Under the pieces are notes generated by a model that did no database searches, was not told where the DNA came from, and was given only the letters and a program-made list of their open reading frames with translations. A stretch of DNA of 64,000 nt, from assembly GCF_019720915.1 (NCBI RefSeq), contig NZ_JAHKSI010000001.1, positions 1,426,001-1,490,000 on the forward strand, in the 5' to 3' direction. This DNA comes from Alkalihalobacillus sp. TS-13. Its GTDB lineage: Bacteria; Bacillota; Bacilli; Bacillales; Fictibacillaceae. Of this stretch, positions 17,288-27,208 are shown one piece after another. Positions within the stretch are counted from its first letter, which is position 1. Every line of letters begins with the position of its first letter. Made by a program: the position numbers and the translations under genes.

Positions 17288-19087
17288 TCAGGTTCCACTC
17301 TCATTCTCGAATTTTCGAGGAATGAAAAATGAAAATGTCGTCCCATTGCCCACCTTGCTGTGAACGGATATTTTTCCGCCATGCGCATCAACGATATTCT
17401 TTACAATTGCAAGACCTAGACCTGTCCCAGAACGGCCCCTTGTACGAGCTTTATCTGCCTTATAAAAGCGTTCGAACACAAATGGCAGATCCTCTTTTGG
17501 AATACCTGATCCAGTATCTTTGACCTCAACGTTAATTCCATCCGAAAGGCTCGTAACATCAACAGATACTTCTCCGCCTTCTTTCGTATGCCTCAAGGCG
17601 TTATCTATCAAATTCGTCATCACTTGTTCCAAACGATCTGCGTCTGCCTCTATAATACTCTTCTCATCAGGAAGGTTCAACTCAACGGTAATATCCCTTT
17701 CCCTTGCGAGTCCCTGAAATTTATGCACGACCCTATTGAAGAATTCTCCGCTATCGATTTCCATAACTTCGAGGGATACATGACCAGCTTCCATTCGTGC
17801 GAGATCCAGAAGCTCATTAACCAAACGCCCCATTCTCAACGATTCATCATAGATAATTTGTGCGATATCCTTCTTTTCTTGCTCAGTACCTGCAATATCA
17901 TCAATGATCGCTTCACTATATCCTTGAAGCATCGAAATCGGCGTTCTAAGCTCGTGGGAGACATTAGCGATGAAGTCTTTCCGTAATTTATCATGTTGAC
18001 GTTCATCTGTCATGTCTCGGAAAACCGCAACAGCACCACGAACATTGGAATGATTGTATAACGGCGTCATCAGTACGACCCAGATTCTGCCTTGAAGCTC
18101 AATTTCCGTTATCTGTTCGCGTTCAAGATTTACGACACTGCGGAATAAATCATTGATCTGTTCAGGTACTTCCTCACCTTTCCGCTCTTTCATTCCTCGC
18201 TCATAATACCAAGCCTGGATGAACCGTTCAGCAGGCGGATTGGTAACAAGGATTTTTCCTTTCCGGTCAAAGGTGATGACACCATCAGCCATGCTGCTTA
18301 AGATACTTGATAATTGTTCTTTTTCTTGGCTTAATGCATTGATGTTGTTCTTCAAGTTCCTGCCCATTCTATTGAATGACAGGGCGAGTTCACCAATCTC
18401 ATCATGTGTCAGGATCGGAACCTTCGTATCGAACTTCCCTTGTGCTACTTCTAATGCAGCTTCCCTCATACGTCTGAGCGGGGAAGTAATCCGTGTGGAT
18501 AAGAAAAAGGCAAAGATCGTTGTAAGTATGATTGCGATTCCCGCAGATAAAAATATGATTTGCTTTGCTTGCTGATTTGTTTCCTGAATCAATTCAAGGG
18601 ATTGGTAAATGAAAACCGCACCATGTTCATTTGCAGAAAGCTCGACAGGCTTACCGACAATCAACAACTCATTTTGTTCTGTCTGATCCCCGTTCTGTAC
18701 TGGAAAGTCGCCTTGAACAATCACTGTTTCCCCATCCTTCAGAACTTTTGATAATTTCGGGTCCTCCCGGAAGAGTGAATAAGGGAGCGTAGATAATTCC
18801 GTCTGATCGGAAGAATGGGAAAATTGTGTACGATCACTTAGAATCACAATATTACTCGAATGCGCATCAACCAGTTTTGAAATCGTATCTTTAGATTCAG
18901 TGAAGGGCTGGTCACTTTGAATGATTTCCACGAGTGAGTCTTCGAGCTGCGACAATTGCATTTTTGCATTATCGACAATGAAATTTTCAAAAAACTGCAT
19001 CAATAGAACAGTTAAAATGAAAAGGACGACAGACACGAGTAGAAGGATCGTCCCCCAAAGCTTTCCTACTACACTCCGCCAAATCAT
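17288..19087 (-). CDS. resE: sensor histidine kinase ResE
   Basis: A 599-residue membrane kinase partnered with ResD. Transmembrane helices at about 10-31 and 177-197 flank an extracytoplasmic sensor domain. HAMP, PAS, HisKA with H378 in NVSHELRTP, and HATPase_c with NLIDNAL, DTGSGIP and GTGLGLAIV follow. In B. subtilis ResE responds to oxygen limitation and nitric oxide. The ATG overlaps the resD stop by 4 nt, so the pair is translationally coupled. Confidence 0.95.
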   Translation of the reverse strand: MIWRSVVGKLWGTILLLVSVVLFILTVLLMQFFENFIVDNAKMQLSQLEDSLVEIIQSDQPFTESKDTISKLVDAHSSNIVILSDRTQFSHSSDQTELSTLPYSLFREDPKLSKVLKDGETVIVQGDFPVQNGDQTEQNELLIVGKPVELSANEHGAVFIYQSLELIQETNQQAKQIIFLSAGIAIILTTIFAFFLSTRITSPLRRMREAALEVAQGKFDTKVPILTHDEIGELALSFNRMGRNLKNNINALSQEKEQLSSILSSMADGVITFDRKGKILVTNPPAERFIQAWYYERGMKERKGEEVPEQINDLFRSVVNLEREQITEIELQGRIWVVLMTPLYNHSNVRGAVAVFRDMTDERQHDKLRKDFIANVSHELRTPISMLQGYSEAIIDDIAGTEQEKKDIAQIIYDESLRMGRLVNELLDLARMEAGHVSLEVMEIDSGEFFNRVVHKFQGLARERDITVELNLPDEKSIIEADADRLEQVMTNLIDNALRHTKEGGEVSVDVTSLSDGINVEVKDTGSGIPKEDLPFVFERFYKADKARTRGRSGTGLGLAIVKNIVDAHGGKISVHSKVGNGTTFSFFIPRKFENESGT

Positions 19088-19803
19088 TCTTTTTCTTCTA
19101 CCTCGAATTTATAACCAACACCCCAGACAGTAGAAATCATTGAAGCTGCATCAGGAGAAACCCGGTTCAACTTTTCACGTAGACGCTTCACATGTGTATC
19201 GACCGTACGCAAGTCACCGAAGAATTCATAATTCCAGACATCTTTCAACAACTGTTCTCTGGAATATACCTTGTCTGGTGTCTTTGCGAGATACAAGAGC
19301 AGCTCATACTCTTTCGGCGTAAGGCTGATTTCTTTTCCATCAGCAGTTACACGATGCGCATCGTTATCAATCGTCAGATGAGGGAATACGATCACATCTT
19401 TGCTCACTGTGTCTGTATGTAAAAATTTCGTAGCAGTTGAGCGTCTTAACAGCGCTTTCACGCGTAACACAACTTCCCTTGGACTAAATGGTTTGACTAC
19501 ATAATCATCTGCACCTGCTTCGAATCCTTGGACACGGTTTGATTCCTCGCCTTTAGCTGTCAGCATGATGATTGGTGTCGCTTTGTCCTTTCGCAGCTTT
19601 TCACAAACTTCAATTCCATCCATCTCTGGAAGCATCAGATCAAGCAAGATGATATCAAATTCTGCTTCACTAGCTTCTTGCAAAGCTGTTTCTCCATCTT
19701 CTGCTTCGACGACCGCGAAGTTTTCCCGTTCAAGATACATACGGAGCAGTTTACGGATCCGTTCTTCATCATCAACAACAAGCACTCTTTGTTCATTTTC
19801 CAT
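19084..19803 (-). CDS. resD: response regulator ResD
   Basis: A 239-residue OmpR/PhoB-type regulator with phosphoacceptor D55 in the receiver domain (acidic pocket D11-D12, conserved K around 105) and a C-terminal winged-helix DNA-binding domain. ResD activates respiration, cytochrome biogenesis and anaerobic genes, including resABC. AGGAGG lies 10 nt before the ATG. A hairpin separates it from resC, so it may also have its own promoter. Confidence 0.95.
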   Translation of the reverse strand: MENEQRVLVVDDEERIRKLLRMYLERENFAVVEAEDGETALQEASEAEFDIILLDLMLPEMDGIEVCEKLRKDKATPIIMLTAKGEESNRVQGFEAGADDYVVKPFSPREVVLRVKALLRRSTATKFLHTDTVSKDVIVFPHLTIDNDAHRVTADGKEISLTPKEYELLLYLAKTPDKVYSREQLLKDVWNYEFFGDLRTVDTHVKRLREKLNRVSPDAASMISTVWGVGYKFEVEEKE

Positions 19804-19855
19804 AATTCACATACCTCCTACATCTTACATACCACATATTCTTTCCAACTGCTAA

Positions 19856-19884
19856 GAAAACCTCCACGAAACGTGAAGGTTTTC
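19856..19884 (-). terminator. hairpin between resC and resD
   Basis: GAAAACCTTCACG and CGTGGAGGTTTTC form a 13-bp stem with a three-base loop. The T run is partly inside the stem, so it may act as a partial terminator that lets some resABC transcripts continue into resDE. Confidence 0.7.
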
Positions 19885-19886
19885 TG

Positions 19887-21074
19887 TTACGCATAGGAAT
19901 GCAAGCCTACGATTACGATATTTACTGCTATCAAGTTGAACATGATGATCACGAAACCGAGCACACATAACCATGCTGATTTTTCACCATGCCAGTCCCT
20001 TGTAAGTCTTAAATGAAGATAAGCAGCGTAAAAAAGAAAAGTAATCAAAGCCCATACTTCCTTCGGATCCCAGCCCCAGAACCTTGTCCAAGCTGCCTGT
20101 GCCCATATCATAGCAAAAATCAATGCGCCCAATGTAAACACAGGGAACCCGATTGCGATTGCACGATAACTGATTTCATCAACCAGATCTGTATTGATGT
20201 TTTTCAGTAAAGGTTTCAAGGCTGCGCCCAATCGTTTCCTCAAAGCCAATCTAAATAATACGTAAAGTGTAAATCCGGAGAATAATGCCCAGATGAACGT
20301 ATTCAATTTCTTCGGTGCATCGACGCCTTCCATCCATGCAGGTGCTTCGAAAAGCGGTCCGAATGCTCCCTCTGTCAGTTTCTCACCATCATGCGGGCCA
20401 GCGATTGCTGGCATATGGTAGACAAGTTCAGCTTGATTACCACTGTCGTTGACCCATTCAAAACTTACTTGGTAATTTGCAGCTCCAAAACCGATGGAAA
20501 CGAGAATGAATCCAAATGTACTGATCAGTGTATAAAGTACAAATTCCAACCAGCCTGTCTTTTTCGATCCTTTGCTTTGATCGATAGTTGCCACTAAGTA
20601 GATCAAACCGGCAACAAAACTGATCGCTAAAATTCCTTCCCCTAGAGCTGCTGTCGTTACATGGATTTTCAACCAATTGCTTTGTAAAGCCGGAATCAAT
20701 GGTTCTATCTCTCTTGGGAACATACTGGCATAAGCAATTACTAGGAGGGCAATTGGCATTGCGAACACACCAAGGACATTCAAACGATAGATTGCGTATA
20801 TAATAATAAAACCGAAGACCATCATCATTCCGAAAAATGTCGTGAATTCAAAGAGATTACTGACTGGAGCGTGACCCGCAGCGATCCACCTTGTAACGAA
20901 ATATCCTAATTGACTGATGAATCCGATAATAGATAGGGAATATCCCCACTTCCCCCATCTATTTGACTTTAGCCCTTCCTTTTCTTTGACCGTCAATGAG
21001 ACGACAAAGAGGATGGTAGCAATAAAATAAATGAAAAATGCAATATATAATAAAGTACTGCTTAATTGTGCCAT
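19887..21074 (-). CDS. resC: cytochrome c biogenesis protein ResC (CcsA type)
   Basis: A 395-residue polytopic membrane protein of the CcsA/ResC family, the haem-handling half of the system II cytochrome c synthetase. The tryptophan-rich [16 protein letters not shown] haem motif near residue 330 is intact, and conserved histidines occur in nearby helices. It works with ResB to deliver and attach haem to apocytochromes outside the membrane. AAGGAGG precedes the ATG. It is third in resABC. Confidence 0.93.
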   Translation of the reverse strand: MAQLSSTLLYIAFFIYFIATILFVVSLTVKEKEGLKSNRWGKWGYSLSIIGFISQLGYFVTRWIAAGHAPVSNLFEFTTFFGMMMVFGFIIIYAIYRLNVLGVFAMPIALLVIAYASMFPREIEPLIPALQSNWLKIHVTTAALGEGILAISFVAGLIYLVATIDQSKGSKKTGWLEFVLYTLISTFGFILVSIGFGAANYQVSFEWVNDSGNQAELVYHMPAIAGPHDGEKLTEGAFGPLFEAPAWMEGVDAPKKLNTFIWALFSGFTLYVLFRLALRKRLGAALKPLLKNINTDLVDEISYRAIAIGFPVFTLGALIFAMIWAQAAWTRFWGWDPKEVWALITFLFYAAYLHLRLTRDWHGEKSAWLCVLGFVIIMFNLIAVNIVIVGLHSYA

Positions 21075-21089
21075 TTGAGTTCCTCCTTT

Positions 21090-22715
21090 CTATGCTTTAT
21101 CCTTCTGTTCTTGTTGATCGTTTAGCTTATTTATATCAAGTTTCGCAGTGATATCATCAAGTTCACGTTTTATGCCGTGCCAGTTTTTATTCGTATGAGC
21201 TGCCATCCAAACCTCTTCATCCTTCACTTTCAGCCATACACGGCGATGGTTCCAATATAAACCTTGGACGACCCCCAGCATGAAGATGATTCCACCTATA
21301 AAAATGATAGGAAGCGTATAATCCTTCTTCACGGTCAACCCTGTTATGAACTCTGTGTCAACACCATCAAAAGCAATCTTGTATTGATTCTCACCGGAAG
21401 GATCAAGGTTCTGACGTATCGCGATAAAGGCTACTTCGCCGTCTGGTGTTTCAGGCGTGAACATTTTGAAAATGAACGCTGGATTGTTCGGTACATTCGT
21501 TTTCGTTGATGGTTTTTTCGTCTCTGAATCAAAATAAAAATCAGGATAATAGCCTTGTAACTCTACACGATTCCCATTGCCGAGATCATATTCTTCTTTT
21601 GGTTCCTGTAAATCGACTGAGAATGAACCGATCTCCTTATCTGTTTCAGATTCTTGAAATTGGAAATGCATCGCACTCATTTCTTGTCGATAGTCTACTT
21701 GATAGAGTGAATACCCATCAAAATCAAGCGGTTTATTGACTTGGATCGCATAGTCTTTGACCTTAGAAAGCTCCGGCTTTGCACCTGGTAGTTTTTCACC
21801 AGCCTTATAAAGGACAACGTCACTCTGATAGTTTTTCGGTACTGGCTGCTGTACTCGATTCAAAGCATCAGAGAATCTTTCTTCTTTGTTATCATAGACT
21901 TCATATGTGAATTTATCGTGTTTTAAATAATATTCTTGATCCGTACCTTTGATCGCTTTCGTCTCACCTTCACGAATCCACATATCTTCATCCAAATACA
22001 TACCTGGTACGATTCTGAGCATGGCTCCTAATAAGAAGATGATCAATCCGATATGGTTCACATACGGTCCCCATCTGGAAAAACGCCCTTTTTCAGCTAG
22101 GATACTATTCCCCTCTCTCCGGACACGATAGCGTTTTTCTTTCAATCTGAAAAGGACTTCTTCCATGAATTGTTCTTCATCTTCTGGTCGCTTTGTTGCA
22201 GCGAATATCCTTTGTTTTTTTAGGAAGTTATCGTGTTTTGCGACCCGCTGGTTTCGAAGTGAACGAAATAGCGGAATCCCTCGGTCGATACTTGCGACCG
22301 TAATGGATACACCGATCAAACCTAGTAAAAGGACGAACCACCATGAACTATATAGATTATGGAACCCTAATACATAATAGAGTTCTCCTAGAAAACCATA
22401 TTCCTTTTCATAATATGCTGCAGGGTCGGTTGCCTCAGAAGTCGGTATATACATCTGTTGCGGGAAAATCGTCCCGACAGCAGAGGCAATCAGGGTGATG
22501 ACGATCAGCCATACCCCGACTTTTACACTCGAGAAGAAATTCCATATCTTATCGACAGCATTCGCATTATAGGTTTGCGAACGTCTTGCTGTCCCTTCGT
22601 ATCTCATGTTCAATAGCTTATCTGGTGATTCTTCTTGAATCGGCTTACCACAAGCTTCACAAATGATCGTTCCGTAGGGATTCAGATGGCCGCAATCGCA
22701 CTTAATCTTTTCCAT
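21090..22715 (-). CDS. resB: cytochrome c biogenesis protein ResB (Ccs1 type)
   Basis: A 541-residue Ccs1/ResB-family membrane protein, partner of ResC. An N-terminal zinc-ribbon-like stretch (CDCGH...CEACG) precedes four transmembrane helices, with a large extracytoplasmic domain before the last one. It holds apocytochrome for haem ligation. The genes resA, resB and resC are tightly packed (12-15 nt gaps), consistent with one operon. Confidence 0.93.
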   Translation of the reverse strand: MEKIKCDCGHLNPYGTIICEACGKPIQEESPDKLLNMRYEGTARRSQTYNANAVDKIWNFFSSVKVGVWLIVITLIASAVGTIFPQQMYIPTSEATDPAAYYEKEYGFLGELYYVLGFHNLYSSWWFVLLLGLIGVSITVASIDRGIPLFRSLRNQRVAKHDNFLKKQRIFAATKRPEDEEQFMEEVLFRLKEKRYRVRREGNSILAEKGRFSRWGPYVNHIGLIIFLLGAMLRIVPGMYLDEDMWIREGETKAIKGTDQEYYLKHDKFTYEVYDNKEERFSDALNRVQQPVPKNYQSDVVLYKAGEKLPGAKPELSKVKDYAIQVNKPLDFDGYSLYQVDYRQEMSAMHFQFQESETDKEIGSFSVDLQEPKEEYDLGNGNRVELQGYYPDFYFDSETKKPSTKTNVPNNPAFIFKMFTPETPDGEVAFIAIRQNLDPSGENQYKIAFDGVDTEFITGLTVKKDYTLPIIFIGGIIFMLGVVQGLYWNHRRVWLKVKDEEVWMAAHTNKNWHGIKRELDDITAKLDINKLNDQQEQKDKA

Positions 22716-22727
22716 TTGAACACCCCA

Positions 22728-23255
22728 TTATGGCTTGATTTTTTCCATGTAGTTGCGGACATGTGTATCGTTCAGCTCACCTGTGATTTTATCGATCACT
22801 TTACCTTCCGGACTGATCAAATAGGTGGCAGGTAAGTTTCCAACTCCGTATTCATCTACGACTTCTCGTTGCTGGTCCAAAAGAATCGGAAAAGTTAGAT
22901 TCAATCTATTCGCGAACTTTTCCACCGTAAACTTCGGCTCAGCGATATCAACTGCCAGGACAACTACACCCTGAGCTTTATATTTGTCATACTGCCGTTG
23001 TATGGCAGGCATTTCTTTCTCGCATGGTGGACAATATGTACCCCAGAAATTCAAGAAAACGCCCTTCCCTTTATAATCTTCCAGCTCTACTTCCTTACCT
23101 TCTAAATCCTTCAGGACAAAATTCGGTGCTGTATCTCCAGCTTTGACAGGTTCCTTTTTGTCATTGAAAACGGTGTTATAGAGTGTAAATCCCAGGGCCA
23201 GGGCAATAACAACCAATATGACTGAACGCATGATTAACCGTTGTCGTTTTTTCAT
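22728..23255 (-). CDS. resA: thiol-disulfide oxidoreductase ResA
   Basis: A 175-residue membrane-anchored thioredoxin-fold protein with an N-terminal anchor helix (about 9-27). The active site is CPPC (C75, C78), differing from the CEPC of B. subtilis ResA in the first intervening residue. ResA reduces the CXXCH cysteines of apocytochrome c before haem attachment. It is the first gene of resABC(DE). Confidence 0.93.
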   Translation of the reverse strand: MKKRQRLIMRSVILVVIALALGFTLYNTVFNDKKEPVKAGDTAPNFVLKDLEGKEVELEDYKGKGVFLNFWGTYCPPCEKEMPAIQRQYDKYKAQGVVVLAVDIAEPKFTVEKFANRLNLTFPILLDQQREVVDEYGVGNLPATYLISPEGKVIDKITGELNDTHVRNYMEKIKP

Positions 23256-23337
23256 AATGGCGATCGCTCCAATCTAATCTTCTACCCTTCCTACTATAAC
23301 GTTTATTTGTCCAGTATTCATGGGTTTTATTTGACGT

Positions 23338-24057
23338 TTATGTGACAGCTAGATTCCGTAATTGCTTGACTTCATGCGGTGTCATCGTTCTGGAGTCCCC
23401 AGGGTTGAGCCCTCTGAGATCCAGATTCCCATAGCCCTCACGTTTCAGTTTTTGGACAGGGTAACCAAGTGCTTCGAACATCCTTCTGACTTGGCGGTTG
23501 CGACCTTCATGGATTGTCAGTTCAATGATTGCTGTCTGTTTCTTTTTATCAAGGCTTTTCATTTTGACTTTCGCCGGTGCTGTCTTGCCATCATCAAGCA
23601 TGATTCCCTTTGAAAGCTGACGGATCTCCAGCTTGGAGGGGATCCCCTTCACCTTGGCGACATATCTTTTTTCCACATGATATTTCGGATGCATAAGTGT
23701 GTTTGCGAAATCTCCGTCGTTAGTCAGTATAAGCAAACCGGAAGTGTCATAATCAAGACGACCTACAGGAAAGATCCTTTGTTCAATATCAGGAAAATAG
23801 TCCGTTACAACTTTCCTGCCTTTTTCATCCTTCACGCTTGAAATAACACCAGTCGGTTTATAAAACAAAAAGTAGACAGGTTCTTCTTTATCAATCGGTA
23901 CCCCATTCACTTCAATTTCGTCAGAAGGTGACACTTTCGTCCCTAATTCTCTTACAACGCCTCCATTCACTTTCACTTGTCCATCTTGGATCAATTTCTC
24001 GGCTTTCCGTCGAGAAGTAACCCCAGCTTGTGCAATGACCTTTTGTAATCGTTCCAT
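23338..24057 (-). CDS. rluB: 23S rRNA pseudouridine synthase RluB
   Basis: A 239-residue RsuA/RluB-type enzyme. An N-terminal S4 RNA-binding domain (residues 1-60) precedes the catalytic domain with GRLDYDTSGLLILTNDG, whose first Asp is the nucleophile family-wide. The RluB subfamily isomerises a uridine in 23S rRNA helix 89/90. The start has GAGGTGAAAG upstream. It is located between spmB and resA, as in B. subtilis. Confidence 0.9.
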   Translation of the reverse strand: MERLQKVIAQAGVTSRRKAEKLIQDGQVKVNGGVVRELGTKVSPSDEIEVNGVPIDKEEPVYFLFYKPTGVISSVKDEKGRKVVTDYFPDIEQRIFPVGRLDYDTSGLLILTNDGDFANTLMHPKYHVEKRYVAKVKGIPSKLEIRQLSKGIMLDDGKTAPAKVKMKSLDKKKQTAIIELTIHEGRNRQVRRMFEALGYPVQKLKREGYGNLDLRGLNPGDSRTMTPHEVKQLRNLAVT

Positions 24058-24186
24058 ACTTTCACCTCAATCTCAATCATACTCTTCGACATTTGAATTC
24101 TCAAGTTTTGAAAGAGAGCAGTTCACTTTATTTATAAATTGTACGGGGTTATGCAGCAGCCTACTCAATATCCATTAGCCTCAAAT

Positions 24187-24215
24187 AAAAAAACCCCACC
24201 AACTAGCTGGTGGAG
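24187..24215 (-). terminator. terminator after spmB
   Basis: CTCCACCAGC pairs with GTTGGTGGGG and is followed by seven Ts on the minus strand, ending the dacB-spmA-spmB operon. Confidence 0.85.
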
Positions 24216-24222
24216 TAAAAAA

Positions 24223-24756
24223 TCAACTACCAAAGACGAGTGTCACTACGATGATTGCACAGATGATTCCGACAAGGTCCGCAAGCAGCCCGACCTTCAA
24301 TGCATCCCCCATCCTTTTGATGCCCACAGCACCAAAATAGACAGTAAGAATATAAAGGGTGGTATCTGTACTTCCTTGCATTGTAGAAGCCAATCGCCCA
24401 ATGAATGAATCAGGTCCGTACGTGGAAATCAAATCCGAGGTCATGGCCAGTGCCCCTGTCCCAGAAATCGGCCTGATCAACGCCAGGGGTACGATTTCCG
24501 ATGGGACCCCGATTGCTGTGAGAAACGGCTTGATAGAATCGATCATGAACGCCAAAGCCCCTGAGGCTCTGAATACGGTGATTGCTACGAGCATCCCGAC
24601 TAGATAGGGGATGATCGATACAGCAATTGAAAACCCTTCCTTCCCACCTTCAACAAATTCTTCGTATGTCGAAACTCTTTTGAAAGTTGCGTATATAAGG
24701 ACAAATCCGATCAGGCAAGGAAGGATCCAAATGGATATTGCCGACACAAGCCCCAT
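24223..24756 (-). CDS. spmB: spore maturation protein SpmB
   Basis: A 177-residue integral membrane protein of the nucleoside-recognition (Gate) domain family with about five helices. With SpmA it is needed for normal spore core dehydration and heat resistance in B. subtilis. GGAGGAGA precedes the ATG. It is last in the dacB-spmA-spmB operon, one base after spmA. Confidence 0.92.
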   Translation of the reverse strand: MGLVSAISIWILPCLIGFVLIYATFKRVSTYEEFVEGGKEGFSIAVSIIPYLVGMLVAITVFRASGALAFMIDSIKPFLTAIGVPSEIVPLALIRPISGTGALAMTSDLISTYGPDSFIGRLASTMQGSTDTTLYILTVYFGAVGIKRMGDALKVGLLADLVGIICAIIVVTLVFGS

Positions 24757-24757
24757 T

Positions 24758-25351
24758 TCAAGATCTCCTCCTTCTTTGCCGCCTCTGGTAAAAATAACGG
24801 TCGATCATAATGGCTGCGAATGTCGAACAAGCAGTCGCAATAAGCGTAGTCCCCACAATATCGGTCGGCGACAAGGAATCATAATTCATCCGGATCGCTA
24901 TGACGGTCGTTGGAATGATGGTAAGGCTTGAGGTGTTAATCGCGAGGAACGTAATCATAGAACGACTTGCATCATCACGGTCGGCATTCAATTTCTTCAT
25001 CTGTTCCATCGCTTTTATTCCCATAGGTGTAGCCGCGTTTCCGAGTCCGAAAAGGTTTGCAACCATATTTGATAAAATGTATCCCATCGCAGGATGATCC
25101 GCCGGGATATCCGGAAAGAGCCTTTTTGCAACCGGCTTGAACAAGTCCGAAAGCTTTTCAAGTAATCCCGCTTTTTTTGCAATGTTCATGAGCCCCAACC
25201 AAAAGACAAGGATGCTGATCAATCCTAAACTGATAGTGACAGCTTCCTGAGCGCTTTTGAACAATACCTTATTAACTTCCTCCATCGTCCCATTGATCGC
25301 TGCATAAAGGATTCCGAAGACAAACATGAACACCCAGATCAGATTAACCAT
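24758..25351 (-). CDS. spmA: spore maturation protein SpmA
   Basis: A 197-residue membrane protein with the Gate-domain pattern (LFGLGNAATPMG and related glycine-rich helices). It acts with SpmB in spore core dehydration. The start overlaps the end of dacB by 8 nt and has no independent ribosome-binding site, so translation is probably coupled. The arginine-rich C-terminus abuts spmB. Confidence 0.92.
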   Translation of the reverse strand: MVNLIWVFMFVFGILYAAINGTMEEVNKVLFKSAQEAVTISLGLISILVFWLGLMNIAKKAGLLEKLSDLFKPVAKRLFPDIPADHPAMGYILSNMVANLFGLGNAATPMGIKAMEQMKKLNADRDDASRSMITFLAINTSSLTIIPTTVIAIRMNYDSLSPTDIVGTTLIATACSTFAAIMIDRYFYQRRQRRRRS

Positions 25352-26513
25352 ATGGCACCGTTACGATAAAAAACTTCGTCACAACCTTCTTGATCGTTCG
25401 CCAAAAGGTTTCCTCCTCCAGTTCCCTATACGTACCTTTGAGAAATAACGGGAGTTCTCCTATTGCGGAACCCTCAAGATAGATCGTAAGCTTTCCAACA
25501 GGACTCGGCGGATTCTTTCCCCATTTGCCATTTTTAGGTGGCTTGATAAGGGTGATTTCATTTTTAATAAGGTCACGCTCATCTTCGGTCAAAGGATAAT
25601 AAAATGTTCTCGCTGCTTCTACTTTGTTCTTATAAGCATCGTTTTCAAGACCACTAATTGGACCTTTTTCTACAATCGAGACAAGATCATATGTATTGAA
25701 TGCCCAATCAAAAAGGTTCATATGATCGTTCCAATCGTTGCCATCATTCAAAGTGACAGCGATCAGTTCAAGGTCATCCTTTTTTGCTGTTGATACAAGT
25801 GTTCTTTTCGCACGTTTTGTATAGCCTGTTTTTCCACCGGTAGAATATTCATACATCCGTAACAGTTTGTTTTTATTCTTGAAAATACGATCCCATTCCT
25901 CCCCTTCTTGAGGGGCTCTGTGGGTCTTTGTAGAAGAGATTTTTCGATATGTTTCATTCTCCATCGCATACTGAGACAATAATGCCATGTCATAGGCGGT
26001 AGAGTAGTGATTCTCATGATCATCGAGTCCATGTGGATTGGAGAAATACGTATTTTTCATACCGATTTCCGCAGCTTTTTCGTTCATCATATAGATGAAC
26101 CCTTCCAAGCTGCCACCAACATGTTCTGCAATTGCTACAGCAGAATCATTACCTGAACGCAGCATCAACCCATAAACGAGATCTTCCAAGAGGATCTTTT
26201 CTCCTTTTTTTAAATAGATAGAAGAACCTTCTGCCTGAAGAGGCCGCTCACTTACCGTAGCCAATTCATCCATTTTTCCTGACTCGATTGCTAAGATGGC
26301 AGTCATGATTTTCGTAATGCTTGCGATCCTCATTTTCTGGTTTTCATTTTTTCCATATAAAACACGACCAGATTCCTGCTCCATCAGTATGGCACCTTGA
26401 GCATCTACACCAGGTCCTTCTGCATATGCGAGCTGATGTAGCGGTATAGTTGAAAAAAATATCATGAAGGCTAATCCAATTAGGATTCCAGCTCTAATTA
26501 TTGCAACAATCAT
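25344..26513 (-). CDS. dacB: D-alanyl-D-alanine carboxypeptidase DacB (spore cortex PBP5*)
   Basis: A 389-residue exported serine DD-carboxypeptidase. A signal peptide ends near residue 31. Catalytic motifs are SITK (S65), SGN (120-122) and KTG (228-230), and a C-terminal domain with an amphipathic anchor completes it. In B. subtilis DacB, made in the mother cell, trims peptides during cortex synthesis to control cross-linking. Operon linkage to spmAB and the sigma-E-like promoter upstream support this paralogue assignment. The ribosome-binding site (GGGATG) is close to the start. Confidence 0.92.
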   Translation of the reverse strand: MIVAIIRAGILIGLAFMIFFSTIPLHQLAYAEGPGVDAQGAILMEQESGRVLYGKNENQKMRIASITKIMTAILAIESGKMDELATVSERPLQAEGSSIYLKKGEKILLEDLVYGLMLRSGNDSAVAIAEHVGGSLEGFIYMMNEKAAEIGMKNTYFSNPHGLDDHENHYSTAYDMALLSQYAMENETYRKISSTKTHRAPQEGEEWDRIFKNKNKLLRMYEYSTGGKTGYTKRAKRTLVSTAKKDDLELIAVTLNDGNDWNDHMNLFDWAFNTYDLVSIVEKGPISGLENDAYKNKVEAARTFYYPLTEDERDLIKNEITLIKPPKNGKWGKNPPSPVGKLTIYLEGSAIGELPLFLKGTYRELEEETFWRTIKKVVTKFFIVTVPYG

Positions 26514-26543
26514 AACATCCCGTCCCTTAGCCAGTTTTGTACA

Positions 26544-26571
26544 AGTTTATGCTCTAAAAGACGGGATATGA
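26544..26571 (-). promoter_or_regulatory. sigma-E-type promoter for dacB-spmAB
   Basis: TCATATC (-35) and CATAAACT (-10), separated by 13 bp, resemble the sigma-E pattern. They are placed so that transcription would start about 25 nt before dacB. Confidence 0.45.
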
Positions 26572-26603
26572 AAAAAATTAAGTCTACATAATGAGGTTAT
26601 TGT

Positions 26604-27188
26604 CTACTTAGGTGGGGTCTTCGAGTGCTTACGTTCCTCTTGAGGTATAAAACGCGGGGTATCACTGAATTGATGATCGTAGTCCGATTGCTGGGATAAA
26701 GCAGCTTCTTCTGCTGGAATCCTGACCAACAGTAAGAGTAAGGCATTCAATATCGTGAATAGAATTGCAGTCCAAAATGCATTGAACATTAGCGGAATGA
26801 CCAGCAACTCAAAAGAAACAACAACATAATTTGGATGACGCAAGAAACGGAATGGACCTTTTTTTACGATATTAGCATTTGGAAGAATGATAATCTTCGT
26901 ATTCCAAAACATGCCGAGTGAACGGATCGTCCAGACCCTCAACCCTTGTAACACGATAAACAATAGGAACAATACAGGAAAAAAAGGTGATAGCTCAAAT
27001 CCTTTAACATATGCTTCTAGGACTAATGATAACAAGAAAGTCGTATGAAGAATGACAATCCATTTATAATGCTCCGCGGCAAATTCCTTCGCCCCTCTCG
27101 CCTTCATCTTTTTTTCGTTTCGTCTAGCCACCTTCAGTTCAATTAGACGCTGTGCGATGATGAGAGAGTATAACAAAAAGAAAATCAT
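26604..27188 (-). CDS. ypbQ: alkylpyrone O-methyltransferase YpbQ (BpsB)
   Basis: A 194-residue integral membrane protein of the isoprenylcysteine carboxyl methyltransferase (ICMT) superfamily. Several helices are followed by the cofactor-binding FRFLRHPNYVVV region. B. subtilis BpsB methylates the alkylpyrones made by the adjacent type III polyketide synthase BpsA. The gene is 20 bp downstream of bpsA with an AAGGGGG ribosome-binding site, so a two-gene operon is likely. Confidence 0.88.
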   Translation of the reverse strand: MIFFLLYSLIIAQRLIELKVARRNEKKMKARGAKEFAAEHYKWIVILHTTFLLSLVLEAYVKGFELSPFFPVLFLLFIVLQGLRVWTIRSLGMFWNTKIIILPNANIVKKGPFRFLRHPNYVVVSFELLVIPLMFNAFWTAILFTILNALLLLLVRIPAEEAALSQQSDYDHQFSDTPRFIPQEERKHSKTPPK

Positions 27189-27208
27189 GGGCCATCCCCC
27201 TTATAAAC